From: Pseudoscleropodium purum | Lineage: Eukaryota > Streptophyta > Bryopsida > Hypnales > Brachytheciaceae | Reading direction: 5' to 3' | Length of the DNA: 64,000 nucleotides | NCBI GenBank assembly: GCA_963969395.1 | Contig: OZ017805.1 | Coordinates: 992,001-1,056,000 of the forward strand | Shown: positions 33,546 to 45,162 of the stretch, one piece after another | Layout of the letters: each line of letters starts with the position of its first letter | How positions within the stretch are numbered: position 1 is the first letter of the stretch | Notes under the pieces: generated by a model | What the model was told of the DNA's origin: nothing | What the model saw: the letters and a program-made list of their open reading frames with translations, nothing else | The model's database searches: none | Made by a program: the position numbers and the translations under genes

Positions 33546-34099
33546 ATTTATACCTCTCAGAGAGTTTGAGCCATTTGGAGGTGGCTCTGAAATATTTCTA
33601 GAATTCAAGTCTGTTCTATCTGAATTGTTATCTTCAAATTGGTCACTCTATTTTTGCAGTACAAGGCAAATCGACTTGAATTGTCACCCATAACTTCTAT
33701 GCTACAATGCTTTGTTTTATACAAGTACAACCTGTAATGCTATACAAAACTCATCTATATGCTAGTACAATTCAAGTTAGACCGATAAGTAAATTTCATC
33801 GATAAATTCATTAATTTATTAGAACAATTAATGTCGATGAAGAATATATTAATGTATACAAAGTTCAAACCCCTCTAATGCAATTCAAGTAGGACTAATC
33901 TAAAATGTCATCTAATAATTTTTGATTCAAATGAGAAAGTCATACCAATCCAACGTCAATCAACATTCTTGATGTCTTGAAAATCCGAATGCAATTCGGG
34001 GTAGACCTACCTGACTTATATATGTTATGAGCCTGATGGTTTTCTCTACTATTTGTCTCTAAGCTCATGCTTCTTAGTATTTTGATTTTGATTTATAAA

Positions 34100-36930
34100 T
34101 AAGATGAGCTCCAATGCTATACAAGTTGATCTTATGGACTCATCAGATGATGAGTTTCAGGTTCTTGAACAAATGAATGTTGGCATTCCTGAGTGTGAAG
34201 GACTTCTTCATTGGATGTAGAACACAAAGTGTATTACTTTGTATAATGGTGAGGGCATACTTGTTGGAGAAGGTATTGTCATAGTGTAAACTCTAAACTT
34301 GTACTTGGTGCCAATGGACCTCTGGAAGACACTCATGTGTAAGTGCACATTTCAAAGTTACATTCTGAAGTAGACGTTCTTGAGAAAAGTGTTTATTCTC
34401 TAGTAGCTTGGCCTATTCAATTGGTCCACTGTCGTGGGGCGAGTATGAAGCTAGGGACAATTTCAACTATTTGCAAGTAGCCCTTTTGAACTTACCTTCT
34501 TTCGAATCTGCAAGACTGTATGCAAGTGCCATCCAAAACCCGCCTTGTGAAACTGTTGTCAAAACAAAAGACTTCCTCACATAAGAATCAATCAACGTGG
34601 TGTCCAGCAAAGTGTGTTGTAGTAAGAATTTCATTCAACTATTTCTTAGGGAGAAACTTCAAGCTTTTTGAGAATGCATGTATCGAAATTCAACTTTCAA
34701 GTACAAATCTTTCATGAAGACTGATGTACATAGACATATTTATCGCCATGAATCCAGAAAGAAGATGGTCACAATTGAAGAAATAACTGTGTGTTTGTAT
34801 GCATAGATACATATAGTAAGGGTCGTAGAGTCTACATTCTATTGCTACCTGAAATACATGAAGGATGATCAGGAAGCAAGGGATCACGGTAATACATGAT
34901 TGTTGAAGCCAAGAGAGCATACCCAACAAGTCATTGCTTCGTTGAAGTGCATTCTAGACAAAGAAGCTGATCACATGCGACATTGTACACGGACTTTGAA
35001 GGTAGGTGACAAGGTTGTGTTCAAGATTCTTTTGGCATCATTTCAATGGAAGGACTAGTTAAAAAAACTCAATGAAACCAATGCAACTTTTGTTTTGAAG
35101 GAGATTTCAAATTCAAACTTGAATAAGATAAGATCCACAAAGTATTCAAAGTTCAATGTGAAAAAGCTAGGAGATAATTTTGCTTGGTACTCTACTAATG
35201 ACAAATATAATGAGCTCATCAAGGGTGCTATTGATGGATCCCAAGCTGCTATGAAGTGGTCAAAGAAGTTGGATAAACATCTGGTCATTGCTTGTGCCCT
35301 TAGGAATGTGTATTATGTAAACAGAAATTTGTTGTTTAATTCTTTGCATGAATGTGTTACAATCATACACAATAAGATGGATCACGCAAATACCGCTTTT
35401 CTAGTCTTTTCTCACAAGAATAGAAAACTTGATGGCCTCATGAAGCTATCCGTTTGTGTGATGGGCATAATTGCACAAGATTATGCTAATGTGTGCTACA
35501 CATTATGGTTTGGATGTCTTTGTGCATGACTTGGATTGATTCCAACCATACCATTGGTTCAATGGCAAAGTTGGTGCAAGATTTGGAGTTGGAACCAAAG
35601 TCTTTTTCTCGACAGTTATTCAAGAATTCAAAGTCTACAAATTTATTTAAGGCCATGCTAGAGGGTGCGGACATGTGCAAAGTGTCGTTATTGCCGTTGC
35701 CAATTACCTTAACTCCGTCTACGCGATTACCATCTATTGTGAATGTGCAAATGGACAATTCTATTGGAGACAATAAGAATAGATATGTTTTTTTATTTTT
35801 GGTCTCTTCTTATTGCAAACAAGATCTTCCAGGAAGTTTGTGAGCTTCATGATTGTTGATCATATGCATGATAACATTGATGAGCTATTTGGAAGATGGA
35901 GCATGGATTTGAAGAAGGGGAACTTCCCTACTCCTTGTGTTGATGAAGTCGTTCATGAATGTGGATTCTATCTCTACTATCCTTCATTTCATTGAAGAAG
36001 TACCCAATTTCAAGAGTTTCATAGCAAGGTCATTTGTAGATGGCAATGATATCCTTATTGGACACACAAGACCACATCAATTGAAGTTCTACCTAGATTC
36101 AACGGGGGGCTTTGTTATGAAGTACAAACTTTTGTGTACTAATGTTGATTGGTTAGGGAAGATGGAAGAGGCATTAAGTTGTGGAAAGAAGATGCTGAAG
36201 GGCGAAATTTGTGGACACGTAGTGCACCGTTGCCTATTTCACTAAAGCCTTTGAAAGGTTTAGAAGAAATTGTGAAAGGTGTGTTGGGGTATGTGAAGTA
36301 TTATGACAATTTATGCAATGCAGACGTCACCAAGGAGTATCAAAGACGTTACAAACATTTGGTGAAGTATTGGCGTGGCATGAAGGTAGTGTTGATGGAA
36401 CCATTACCTACCTTTCATGTTCTAAAGGACGGTTTTTGACCAACTACTTGTGTTCAAGTAAGTCAAGTGGATGAATTAGACGATGACAGTGAGGATTGCG
36501 AAGAGTTTAGGGAGGATGACCCATATGTTGAGCCATTGATTGGTCGTCCAAATCCATCCTTCAGAGTGGCTTGAGATTTCTTTGAAGGCTATTTTGTTGC
36601 AGTTCACCCCGTTGATGGTGACTCCCATCCAATTTGGATTGCAAGGGCATTGTCTAATTAAAACTCCAACCCAGAGAATCTAAATTGTATCTTCATTTAA
36701 TACTTCTGTCCAACATCAAGGGATCAAGATGTTCACAACTTCTACACCAGATGGGACAACAAAAGAAGTCTGTTTTGGAGAGTTGATGAAATTGAATCTT
36801 CAATTTGGTAGCACACAGATGTTCTTATGACAACGTGGAAGTCGAGGATCTAGAAAGACACTATGGAGAATATAATCAAGGTCCCTGCTATACAAATTGA
36901 AGTCATCAATCAAAGTTTGACTTTGTATAA
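34100..36930 (+). pseudogene. Decayed transposon-like coding sequence, plus strand
   Basis: From an ATG near 34,104 the frame reads SSNAIQVDLMDSSDDEFQVL, then a block with LYNGEGILVGEGIVIV and VYSLVAWPIQLV that resembles the plant transposon-associated DUF8039 fold (G..L.G....V.V ... V.WP..L). Further on are NSNLNKIRSTKYSKFNVKKL and KWSKKLDKHLVIACALRN in a 144-codon open frame (35,095-35,529), then LVQDLELEPKSFSRQLF, RPHQLKFYLDSTGGFV and RRYKHLVKYWRGMKVVLMEP. The tail includes FFEGYFVAVHPVDGDSHP and FYTRWDNKRSLFW. Frame shifts at about 34,700, 35,520 and 36,150 and several stops break it. The DUF8039 match is tentative and the rest is unrecognised. Confidence 0.5.
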
Positions 36931-37739
36931 TTGAGAAGCCATAACCACATATCTGTATATGTGGCATGTTTTAATTTGTATTTAACATCCTTGTATTGTG
37001 TGTAATAGATGGTATTTATGTATTGCAATAGATGGTATAGGTTTGAATTTTGTTGGTTTGGATTTATAATTTGGTATTGTTTATATGTTTTGAAATGTAT
37101 GTCTTGTTTTCACAAAACAAGAGTATTCAATTTCAATTTTAATATAGTTTTAATATAGTTTTGAGTTTTATTTTTATTTTTATTTTCCATATTTTTACTT
37201 TATTTTCTAGACGCACTTACGTTATAATATCTATAATCATTAAAATTGAAAGTGTGAGGTAATTGAAAAAAATGGGTAGTGGGTATAACCACTGTTTTTT
37301 TTATAACCATATTAAACACTTGTCACATTTGGGATAGGGGCCTAGTTGGTTGTTACAACTTTTTTGGCTACGTGTATAAGTCATAAGGCAATACCAATTC
37401 ATACATGTCTCTCAAATGCTCATATGAATTCAATGGGAATCAAACTTGGATTGCTTGAATGAGATAAACAAACCCTTACAACCAACCGCAGAGCTCATGA
37501 CTTGGTGTTCAATATGGCATGATTTTATGTATATTAATGAAAACATTGATCTCCAAATTCTAACTCATGTTAATTAAGGACTTTATATGTCATTATACTC
37601 TCATTTTAATGGAAATTGCACTCAAAAACTAATAATTTTAGTATTTGTAAGTCTAAATTATCTATAGAAAATCCCTTTGTATGGGTACCAAAATCAACAA
37701 TATTTTTTGGGAGGGTCCAATATTCCTAAAATTTTGAAT
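36931..37739. other. AT-rich stretch, nothing recognised
   Basis: Follows the decayed gene; only short frames are present. Confidence 0.4.
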
Positions 37740-37939
37740 ATGATGTTGTAGGCACTTGCATTGTATTTGCCTTGGCCTTAATCATGTCTTGTCTCATTAT
37801 TCTTTCCTGAATGATCCCGATGTCGACATATTGATGAAGATCAAAAAAACCTATGTGAATGTAGCAAAGTTGACCCTATACATGCACCCTTGCAACCAAT
37901 TCAAAAAGATGTGGAGGACTAGGGAGGTTGTGGGGTGAC

Positions 37940-38240
37940 TTGTAATGGGCGGAAACGGTCTTTTATATCCATTAATGGCACAAACATTGGGCACTCGTGC
38001 ACACAATTGGGACAAAAATGTTGTTTAGTATGGGCACGGAATTGTTGCTAAGGCACGAACATTGTCAGAACTGGGTAGGAACATTATCAGAACTGGGTAG
38101 GAACATTATCAATATAGGACACAAACATTGTCACATCTGAGCTCGGACGTTGTGGCAACTAGTTGGAGACTTTATTTTATGGGCGGAGATGTCATTAAGT
38201 CAGGTGGGAATGTCACCAACTTGGGCGGGACCTATATATT
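37940..38240. repeat. Minisatellite, about 24-27-bp unit
   Basis: Variants of gggcacgaacattgtcagaa-ctg recur about ten times (gggcacggaattgttgcta, gtaggaacattatcagaact twice almost exactly, gacacaaacattgtcacatc, gggcggagatgtcattaag, gtgggaatgtcaccaactt). The two most similar units are adjacent, near 38,080-38,125. Confidence 0.75.
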
Positions 38241-38339
38241 TTCTGGCCCCAGCTTTTGTCATTTACCAAGTTTGCTTTTCCTTCCCTCATGTGCTAGCTT
38301 GCTTTGCAATCTATGCTTTATGAGTTGGATGGAAGTTAG

Positions 38340-39066
38340 GGCTTGGCCCTAACAATATATTTGTTTATTTTGGGGGGTTTTCTAACAAATACTATTTGGA
38401 TTTATATCACATATACAGAGTTCAAATGGTTGCGGAAAGGAGTGGTTTGGTTGGGAAGCGTCCCTTGTTTATGGACTTGGATAGGCCGGTTGAGGAAGGA
38501 CCTCCGTCAATGGGCACATCTATGGCCATTGGTTCATTAGACCCTTTGTTATCAAGTTGAAAGAAGCAGAAGAAGCCTCCTAATCCAAATTGGCCCCTTG
38601 TAGACTATTTGTATGAATGTAGGGCAATAGGAATGGAGTTCTATAAGCGACAAAGTTTTGAAATGTTGAAGAGCGAGACATGAATAATGAAAAAAGAGAT
38701 TATTACAAGCTCACTTACGATTTATGGCGCTAGCTTGAGTTGAAGTTGGAAGCATCTCAGAATTTCAACAATTACTTGAATTATTGGTTACACTAAAATT
38801 TTCTTGATAAATTGGTTATTGCATTGACCACTCATGTAGTGCCAAGCTATTTTTACCTTGTGAAGAAAGAAGAAGGTGCAAGCAACTTGGATGACAAAGA
38901 TAGAGAGGCACTTTCAAAACTTCAAATGGCTCTAAAGTGGTCTCAACAGTTTTCTACCAACTGCAATAAAACAAAATCACTACAGAAAGATATAATCAAA
39001 AAACATGTATTGGATCAATGTGAGTGGATTCATAGATTGGCTTCCACCTTTAGTGAAAGTGGTACC
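38340..39066 (+). pseudogene. Decayed coding fragment, plus strand
   Basis: Protein-like segments include PPNPNWPLVDYLYECRAIGM near 38,580 and DKDREALSKLQMALKWSQQF near 38,900. Stops and frame changes are present. A Lys/Gln-rich helical end is cut at the left border of the 3.5-kb element at 39,072. Family not recognised. Confidence 0.35.
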
Positions 39067-39071
39067 AATGC

Positions 39072-42000
39072 TATGGGAGCACGAAAACTCAAATTAGATA
39101 AGTTAGTTTAGAATTTAGATTAGATAGACTTGCAAATTTCAATTTTTTTGATACCTTCTAGAGATTTACGCTACACTATGACTATAATAGAAATAGTTAG
39201 TTTTCGGGTTGCTAAAACCTTTAGTAACATTACGGAATCAAGTTCGATATGGATCCAGAATCTAGAAAAGTACCAGATTCCCCAAACCTACGTTCTAGAC
39301 ATTTGGTCTAAAAAATGAGGAGACCGTTAGGGGAACGGTCATCTACCTGTTCTCCATCAGGAACTATCGATCGCACACTAAGTACTTAAACCCACCGCCA
39401 CTCTTCTTTTTCTCCCTCTCTGCTAGTTAAACTTGATGAATGTATAGTTGAGGGAAAGAGTGGTGAGTGAGCGATCAAGATAGGATGAGACAAAAGGAGT
39501 AATACTGGATTAGGTTTGCAAATTGTCGGTGATTCATGGCGGCAGCTGCCGATTCGGCTACATGAAGGTCTGGAATTATAACCCGATTGGTTTGTCCGGT
39601 TATCCCTTCCGATGCGGGTCACCGAGCACAGTTAGAGGAGGATCTCATGTGTATCGGATGTGTCGCGTTGTTAGATAGGCCGTGGAGCAAGAAGAATAAG
39701 GAGATGATTCAAAAACTCATTTATGGAGTTCCAATTCAGTACGAGTTGATAGTGAGAGGTTGACTCGTAGCTTGGATGGAAGACATTTGGGCGGATTTAG
39801 AGTTTAGGAAGAATGGGCTTGGACTAGCCGAAAGAGCAAACAAGTACGTGACCGGAAAGTTCCGGAGTCAAGCCCACTCAAAGGAGGGATTTGCCATTAA
39901 CGATTGTAAAAATGAAAAGCATAGACGAGTATTGAATTTCCTTATTCCAATTCTATATTTGGAAAAGCCTACCTACGTTACAATCACGGTGGCGAACACT
40001 ATTTTCGAGGCCTTCAAGGATCGGATTATCTATTGGGGAAGAGTGATTCAGAGAATTGTGGACAAGTTGGCAAAGCACGTAGGCCGAGCAAAGCACAGCC
40101 CTATCACGCCATATCTGTTCCACTTCTATCACTACAAGGAGGTTTTGAGTGCCAGGGAGATGATTGAGTACAATACTAGAGTCAAGATTCTAAAATACGG
40201 CTTAACAAAAGAGTTGGAGAAGGGGGAGAATAAATCCGAAGAAGAGCAACTAGAAGAGGAAGAAGAAGTAGTGGACCGGAAACGAAGGAAGTCCACAAAT
40301 TCGACGGCAAGGAGGAAGGCGTCAACATCGAAATAGGAGGAATCGATACCCGATCCAGAACCTCCCTAAGAGCTCGAATTCTTTGAAGCCGGAATTTAGT
40401 GGATGTAGCAGGCTAAATAGATGTACGGCGACTTGGAGGATCACATCCTTCTTATCGCAAACGAACTCAAGGTAGAGCCGGAGTAAATTTTGGAGGAAAT
40501 CTGGAAACGCCCGAATTTAGAGGAGTTTTGACAAAAGGAGGAACAAATCTAGAAGCTAGACGAGGAAAGGGATAACTTCAAGTCTCAACTTGAGTGGACA
40601 GAAAGGGAGCTGAATGCGGTGAGACGGAAAGAAACAGAGGCTCTTCGGCTCGTCCATGACCTCAAGGAACTCGTCATGGTTTCGGAACATATGGTGATTC
40701 AAACTGGGCTCTATACCGCCTGGTTGGCGAAGGAAGGGCATTTGACCGGATCTAGGATGGTGAAGATCCTGGTCAAGTTCGAAGCCTGGATGGGGATTAT
40801 GTTGAAAGACATGCAAAAGTTGTTGGGGTACTTGGATCCGGAACGGGCCATTGATTTAGAAGGGTTTCTGGAAATTTCAAGGAGCATATTCTGGGATACT
40901 TTGATTTGACAGACTCGATCTAGTAGGCTTCAAGTAGTTCGATCCAGCCCCAATTGGAGGGACTAAAGTCTATCCTCACTCTAGTTGTAGGACCTTCATG
41001 TAGCTAAGTACAGAGTCCATCAGGACCAACAAGACTTGAGTTGGAGAAAGGGACGAGTGGAAAGCTTGTTTCAGTAGAACAAGCACTTTTCGTTTTGATT
41101 TTCCCACCACTTGGGAATGTCATGACTGGAAAGTTAAGAGTACCTGAATTGACGGTCCACGGCAATCTTGACGTACGGATTGGAGTGATGACGAATTTGG
41201 CTTGATCTCATCCAGAAGACTTCTCTCATATGCAATAGTTGACTCCAAAACGGGATCATGCTGAGATTGCATTGAGTGAATTGCCGCAAGCCAAAGACTC
41301 GGAGATTGAGGAGTCAAAAGAAGAGGTTCTGAAGTCTGATTTGACGAAGAGACAAAATCGGAAGACTCGCCTCCCAAGGTTTCATGGAAGCCCCAAACTT
41401 GGTCATCAACGAAGAATACGCTAGTGAAGGTTTCAATGAAGACTATGGGTAGTCAAAGTGGGAGCAGCTCGAAGAAGGCACGGTGAGGTAGATAGAGCAT
41501 AGGTAGTTAGGTAGGATTTTTATCCGAAACGGGAATTCCAAGCGTGGATTTGGGATCCGGATTGTTTTGGAGATTCTGGACTTGTAAGGGTAGTTGGACT
41601 GTAAACATTCCAAATATCCCGGGTTGTTCACTGGTTGGTTGCCTTGATTTCTAGGATGCCTTTTTGGCTTTTTAAATGTTGACTTTGGTTTTGGTTTTTG
41701 GTTCTTAAAGGTGGGCAAGTTTATTGCTTTCTCATTCCATCCTAGCAGTTATTTTGTTGTATTTCATTCCCTTTTTTAAATTGAGTCACTTGGTGAATCT
41801 TCTAGTTTCAACCGTATCTTCGAATTGTGTTGGTTTGTTGTTTGAGTGTTGAGATGTGAGAAGGACAGGTGAGGAGGAATCCGAATTTTGGATAACTTGA
41901 TCGGATTGAGGGTGTACTATTGTAATGATGTTAGATACGAGACGAGGGAGCTGCGCATGGTGCCTTTGAACTACCGGAATGATAATCCAGTTTCTAGTGA

Positions 42001-42621
42001 AGAGTGGTGTGAGTGTAGATCCAAAATTGGAAACAATTCTATATGGAGATTAGCGACCGTTAGAAGAAACTCCCACTTAGCAAAAGGTGTGCCAACCTTA
42101 GGATCTATCTTACACCTAGAAAAATTACCCCCTTGTCGGTTCCAAGCATCTAAGATCTGTCGTTGTAGTAAAGAGGAGTGAACGTAGTTTTGAGTGACCT
42201 GCATTCCAGATCGGCCATCTAGGATGTTGTGAGGATCCGGATCTATCATGTGCACTACAACATCTTGAGTACTTGGGTGTTTGTTGTTTGTTTTTATCTG
42301 TGTAGTGAATAGACAAGAGTGGTGAAGTCCCTACCCCTTGAAAGATCAATAGCGAACCCTTTGATGGTAAAATCGAGGAATTGAAAACTAATTTGTTAAG
42401 GAACAAAACTGGAAAAACTGGGTGATACCGGAACCGGATTGGAATCCGGATAGTAGTGATTTTGGAAAAGAGAATGGAAGAGAGTAGTCGGAAGAAGAAG
42501 AAACGATCATTCGGATATTAGAGTTTGGAAAGGCATCTAGAATTCCTTGGGATGATAATTCGTGTCATCTTACTATGTTGTCGTGTGTAAAGATATTTAC
42601 GTCTAAACTACGTTTGCGACA
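39072..42621 (+). mobile_element. 3.5-kb TG...CA element, copy 1 (plus strand)
   Basis: The left end reads tatgggagcacgaaaactc (TGTGGGAGCACG in other copies) and the right end ...cgtttgcgaca. Both ends match copies 2 and 3. Inside, in order: about 310 bp of promoter-like sequence with tacttaaaccc in the TATA position, a gag-like coding region (39,536-41,491), about 1.1 kb of non-gag sequence, and a conserved terminal block containing gtcatcttac. I compared the first and last few hundred bases of this copy and of copy 2 by eye and found no long terminal repeat. The flanks (aatgc and ctagt) do not show a target duplication for this copy. Confidence 0.75.
39536..41491 (+). pseudogene. Gag-like coding region of copy 1
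   Basis: It starts at the ATG in gattcatggcggcagc. The longest open part (39,776-40,336) includes DIWADLEFRKNGLGLAERAN, PTYVTITVANTIFEAFKDRI and PITPYLFHFYHYKEVLS, ending in an acidic then basic tract (EEEEEVVDRKRRKS). A second helical part (40,560-40,909) includes FKSQLEWTERELNAVRRKE and HDLKELVMVSEHMVIQT and is probably coiled coil. The same order occurs in all five copies. Position as the only coding region after a promoter, plus helical and charged character, suggests a Gag or nucleic-acid-binding protein, but no known domain or zinc knuckle is visible. Many stops are TAG at positions where another copy has CAA or CAG. Confidence 0.6.
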
Positions 42622-44687
42622 CTAGTTCTACAAGGAATGTTGACAACCCCACTTCCCATTGACATTAGCAATACACATGCTAGTTTCACAAAGCATTCTT
42701 GCTCCAAGGTGCACTTTTCTTCTATAGTTCATCATATTCTATACATACCTCACAAACAATCTTTAGACTTCTAACTCCATTGTAGGTCAATCTTTGGCAA
42801 TGTGAATTCCCTCTAAAACTATCTAAAGTTGAGAACATCGTTTGCAACTTGTAAAACAAAGAGAATTTTGTCTTACCACTTCCTAATGCCTTCTATTTGA
42901 AAGAGGAATTTCCTTTTGAGGATTGGAAATTTCAATAGAGAGTAGAAAATTTTGGGAAGGGACACTCCAAGTACTTATTAAAGTAGATTCAAAACAAAAT
43001 TTCATATCTTCGCTAGTTCCACACGTTTATCTTCCAAAATTAGTGCAATTTCCTTAAATAATTTGCAAAATCAAATAATTTAGAAAACCAAATCTCCTTA
43101 TTACCATTGTTGCACCATATCATCAACTCTATGAGTACATTCCATTTTCACATTAAGTATGAAATGGACTTTTCATGAATGCAAAATAACTGTATTTATT
43201 ATAAACTAATCTAATTTTGATTTTTACCTTGCTTGGCACTCATATATTTTGAAATCTCCCCTTTTAGAAGCCTCCATTTTCTCATTGTACTTCCTCCCCA
43301 TTTTTAAGTGTATGCAAACTCCTTTATCGTTGAGTCAAAAATTGTCTCACTTCATATTACATCCAAGTTCACTTACTATCTCTCAAAATTTCTTACGAGT
43401 TGCCATTCTTGCATTCCTCTCCACACAAATTTCCTTCTCTCTCTCTAAACTTCTCTTACAATGGCGACAAGCTAAGGAACATGGCTAAGAACTTTCATTG
43501 GTGCTACATGTGACGGCTACAACAAGAATTATATGCAGACAATGAAAAAGACTTCTTACCAATCTCTCATTCGTCCCCTACCTTCCTTCGGTCCCCTTCT
43601 CTTCCTCAATTCTAAATTGCGGTTTAGGATTCAATTGTCATTTTCTCTTGCTTCTTGTGACTCACGTCTTAATCATGAGTATAGTCTACCCGATTGTACC
43701 TTTTAGTCATTGTTTTGCCCTTTGCGAAGGCATCACATGAGTGAAGTCATAAACCCTAAATATTCAATTCCAATTGATAACATGTAGCTCCATTAGTAAG
43801 TAATAAATTCCACAATAGTAGTAGTGTTTATTATTGTGCTTTAATGAAATTTTGCATTTTCTATTTTAATGATGCAACTTCTTAACATCTTCACATGAGG
43901 CATCCTAATCATACTTAAGTACTAATACAATGCTAGTTTTAGAAGATACCTACATGGTTTGTAAGCAACCACAGTGAAGAATTCTATACCACTATATGCA
44001 TTTCTTTCACAAGCGCCAAACTGATGTGGAAAATGAAGCTGAACATTAGCTGCATGAAGGAGAAGCCACACGTAGCTTTCGGCAAATGGTAGAAAGAATT
44101 TGCAGAATTTTACAACATCAACATTTGGGACAATCTTGTCTTCCATCTCGTTGTTGTGAACCATTCCATGGGCGAACTGGTAGGAGTGGCATCTACTCAT
44201 AGGTAAATATGGTCCTTCAATGGTTTTCTTGCTCATGCAGTGCAATATTGTTGGAAGACCTCCATCATCGTCATATGCACCTCATAAAATGTAACACTAC
44301 ACTACCCCTTAGCTATGAAGGTCAGTATGTTCTTACTTTGCTTGTACAGAATAACTTGCACTTTTTCAAAAATTTTAGAGGCCACATATACTGTATATAG
44401 CATGCTTCTTCATATGTGTGAATTTTCTTTATGTAAATTGAACACCTAGATCCAAAGTACTACTATAAGCTATTTTTCAAACTCTTTGAACTGCAATACA
44501 TTGAACAATACCAATGATGCAATTTTAGTTGTACTATACATGTGCATTGTATAGCATCATTTTTGAATTCACCAATGTTTATACATTCATTTCATCTTTC
44601 TTAAAAATAGAGCAACAGCACTAAATTCTATAAACTCTCAAATTTTAAAATCCATTATTTGTCAAATCTCATTTCCTTCTTTCTCCA
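42622..44687. other. No supported gene
   Basis: AT-rich DNA between copies 1 and 2. A minus-strand 107-codon open frame (44,245-43,922) and a plus-strand 79-codon frame (43,249-43,488) have no recognised motif and no second copy here. Confidence 0.4.
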
Positions 44688-45001
44688 ATAGCTGTAGGAG
44701 TACTGAAACTTAAATTGGATAGTGTTAGGCTAGAATAGGATTAGATAGATTTAAAATTTTTATTTTTAAACAATCCATAAGGATTCCGGCTCTATTAGGA
44801 CTATTCTTAGAATTGTCAGTTTTTGAATTGCTAGATCTATTACGGATGTCATGTTACAAGATTCAAGACGGATCCAAAATCCGAAAAAGTTCTAGATTTA
44901 GAGAATCTACGGCCTAAGGTTCCAATCTAGGGAATTAGGACACTGTTATGGGAATGGGCTCTTATCCATTCTCTGCCAAGAATTGTCTGCTGCTCGTCAA
45001 G

Positions 45002-45008
45002 TATATAA
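45002..45008 (+). promoter_or_regulatory. TATA box of the 3.5-kb element, copy 2
   Basis: TATATAA lies about 310 bp inside the element and about 155 bp before the gag-like ATG. The aligned place in copies 1 and 5 reads tacttaaa, followed in all by ccac(c/t)gcc(a/g)-like sequence, so the location is conserved although the box has decayed in those copies. Confidence 0.55.
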
Positions 45009-45162
45009 AGCCACTGCCATCCCATTTTTCTCCCTCTCCATTTTTTGAACTCCGTATGTATTTAGGTGAGTGAAAGAGTGGTGAGTTAGCAATCGTGCTA
45101 CGGAGAGAAAGAAAAGGTCGGTGTTATTTGTACCGAATTAAGTTTTTTGGTGTCGGTGCTTC

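Noticed and set aside
43922..44245. 107-codon minus-strand frame
   Set aside because: No family recognised, no splice-site or neighbouring exon support; length is compatible with chance.
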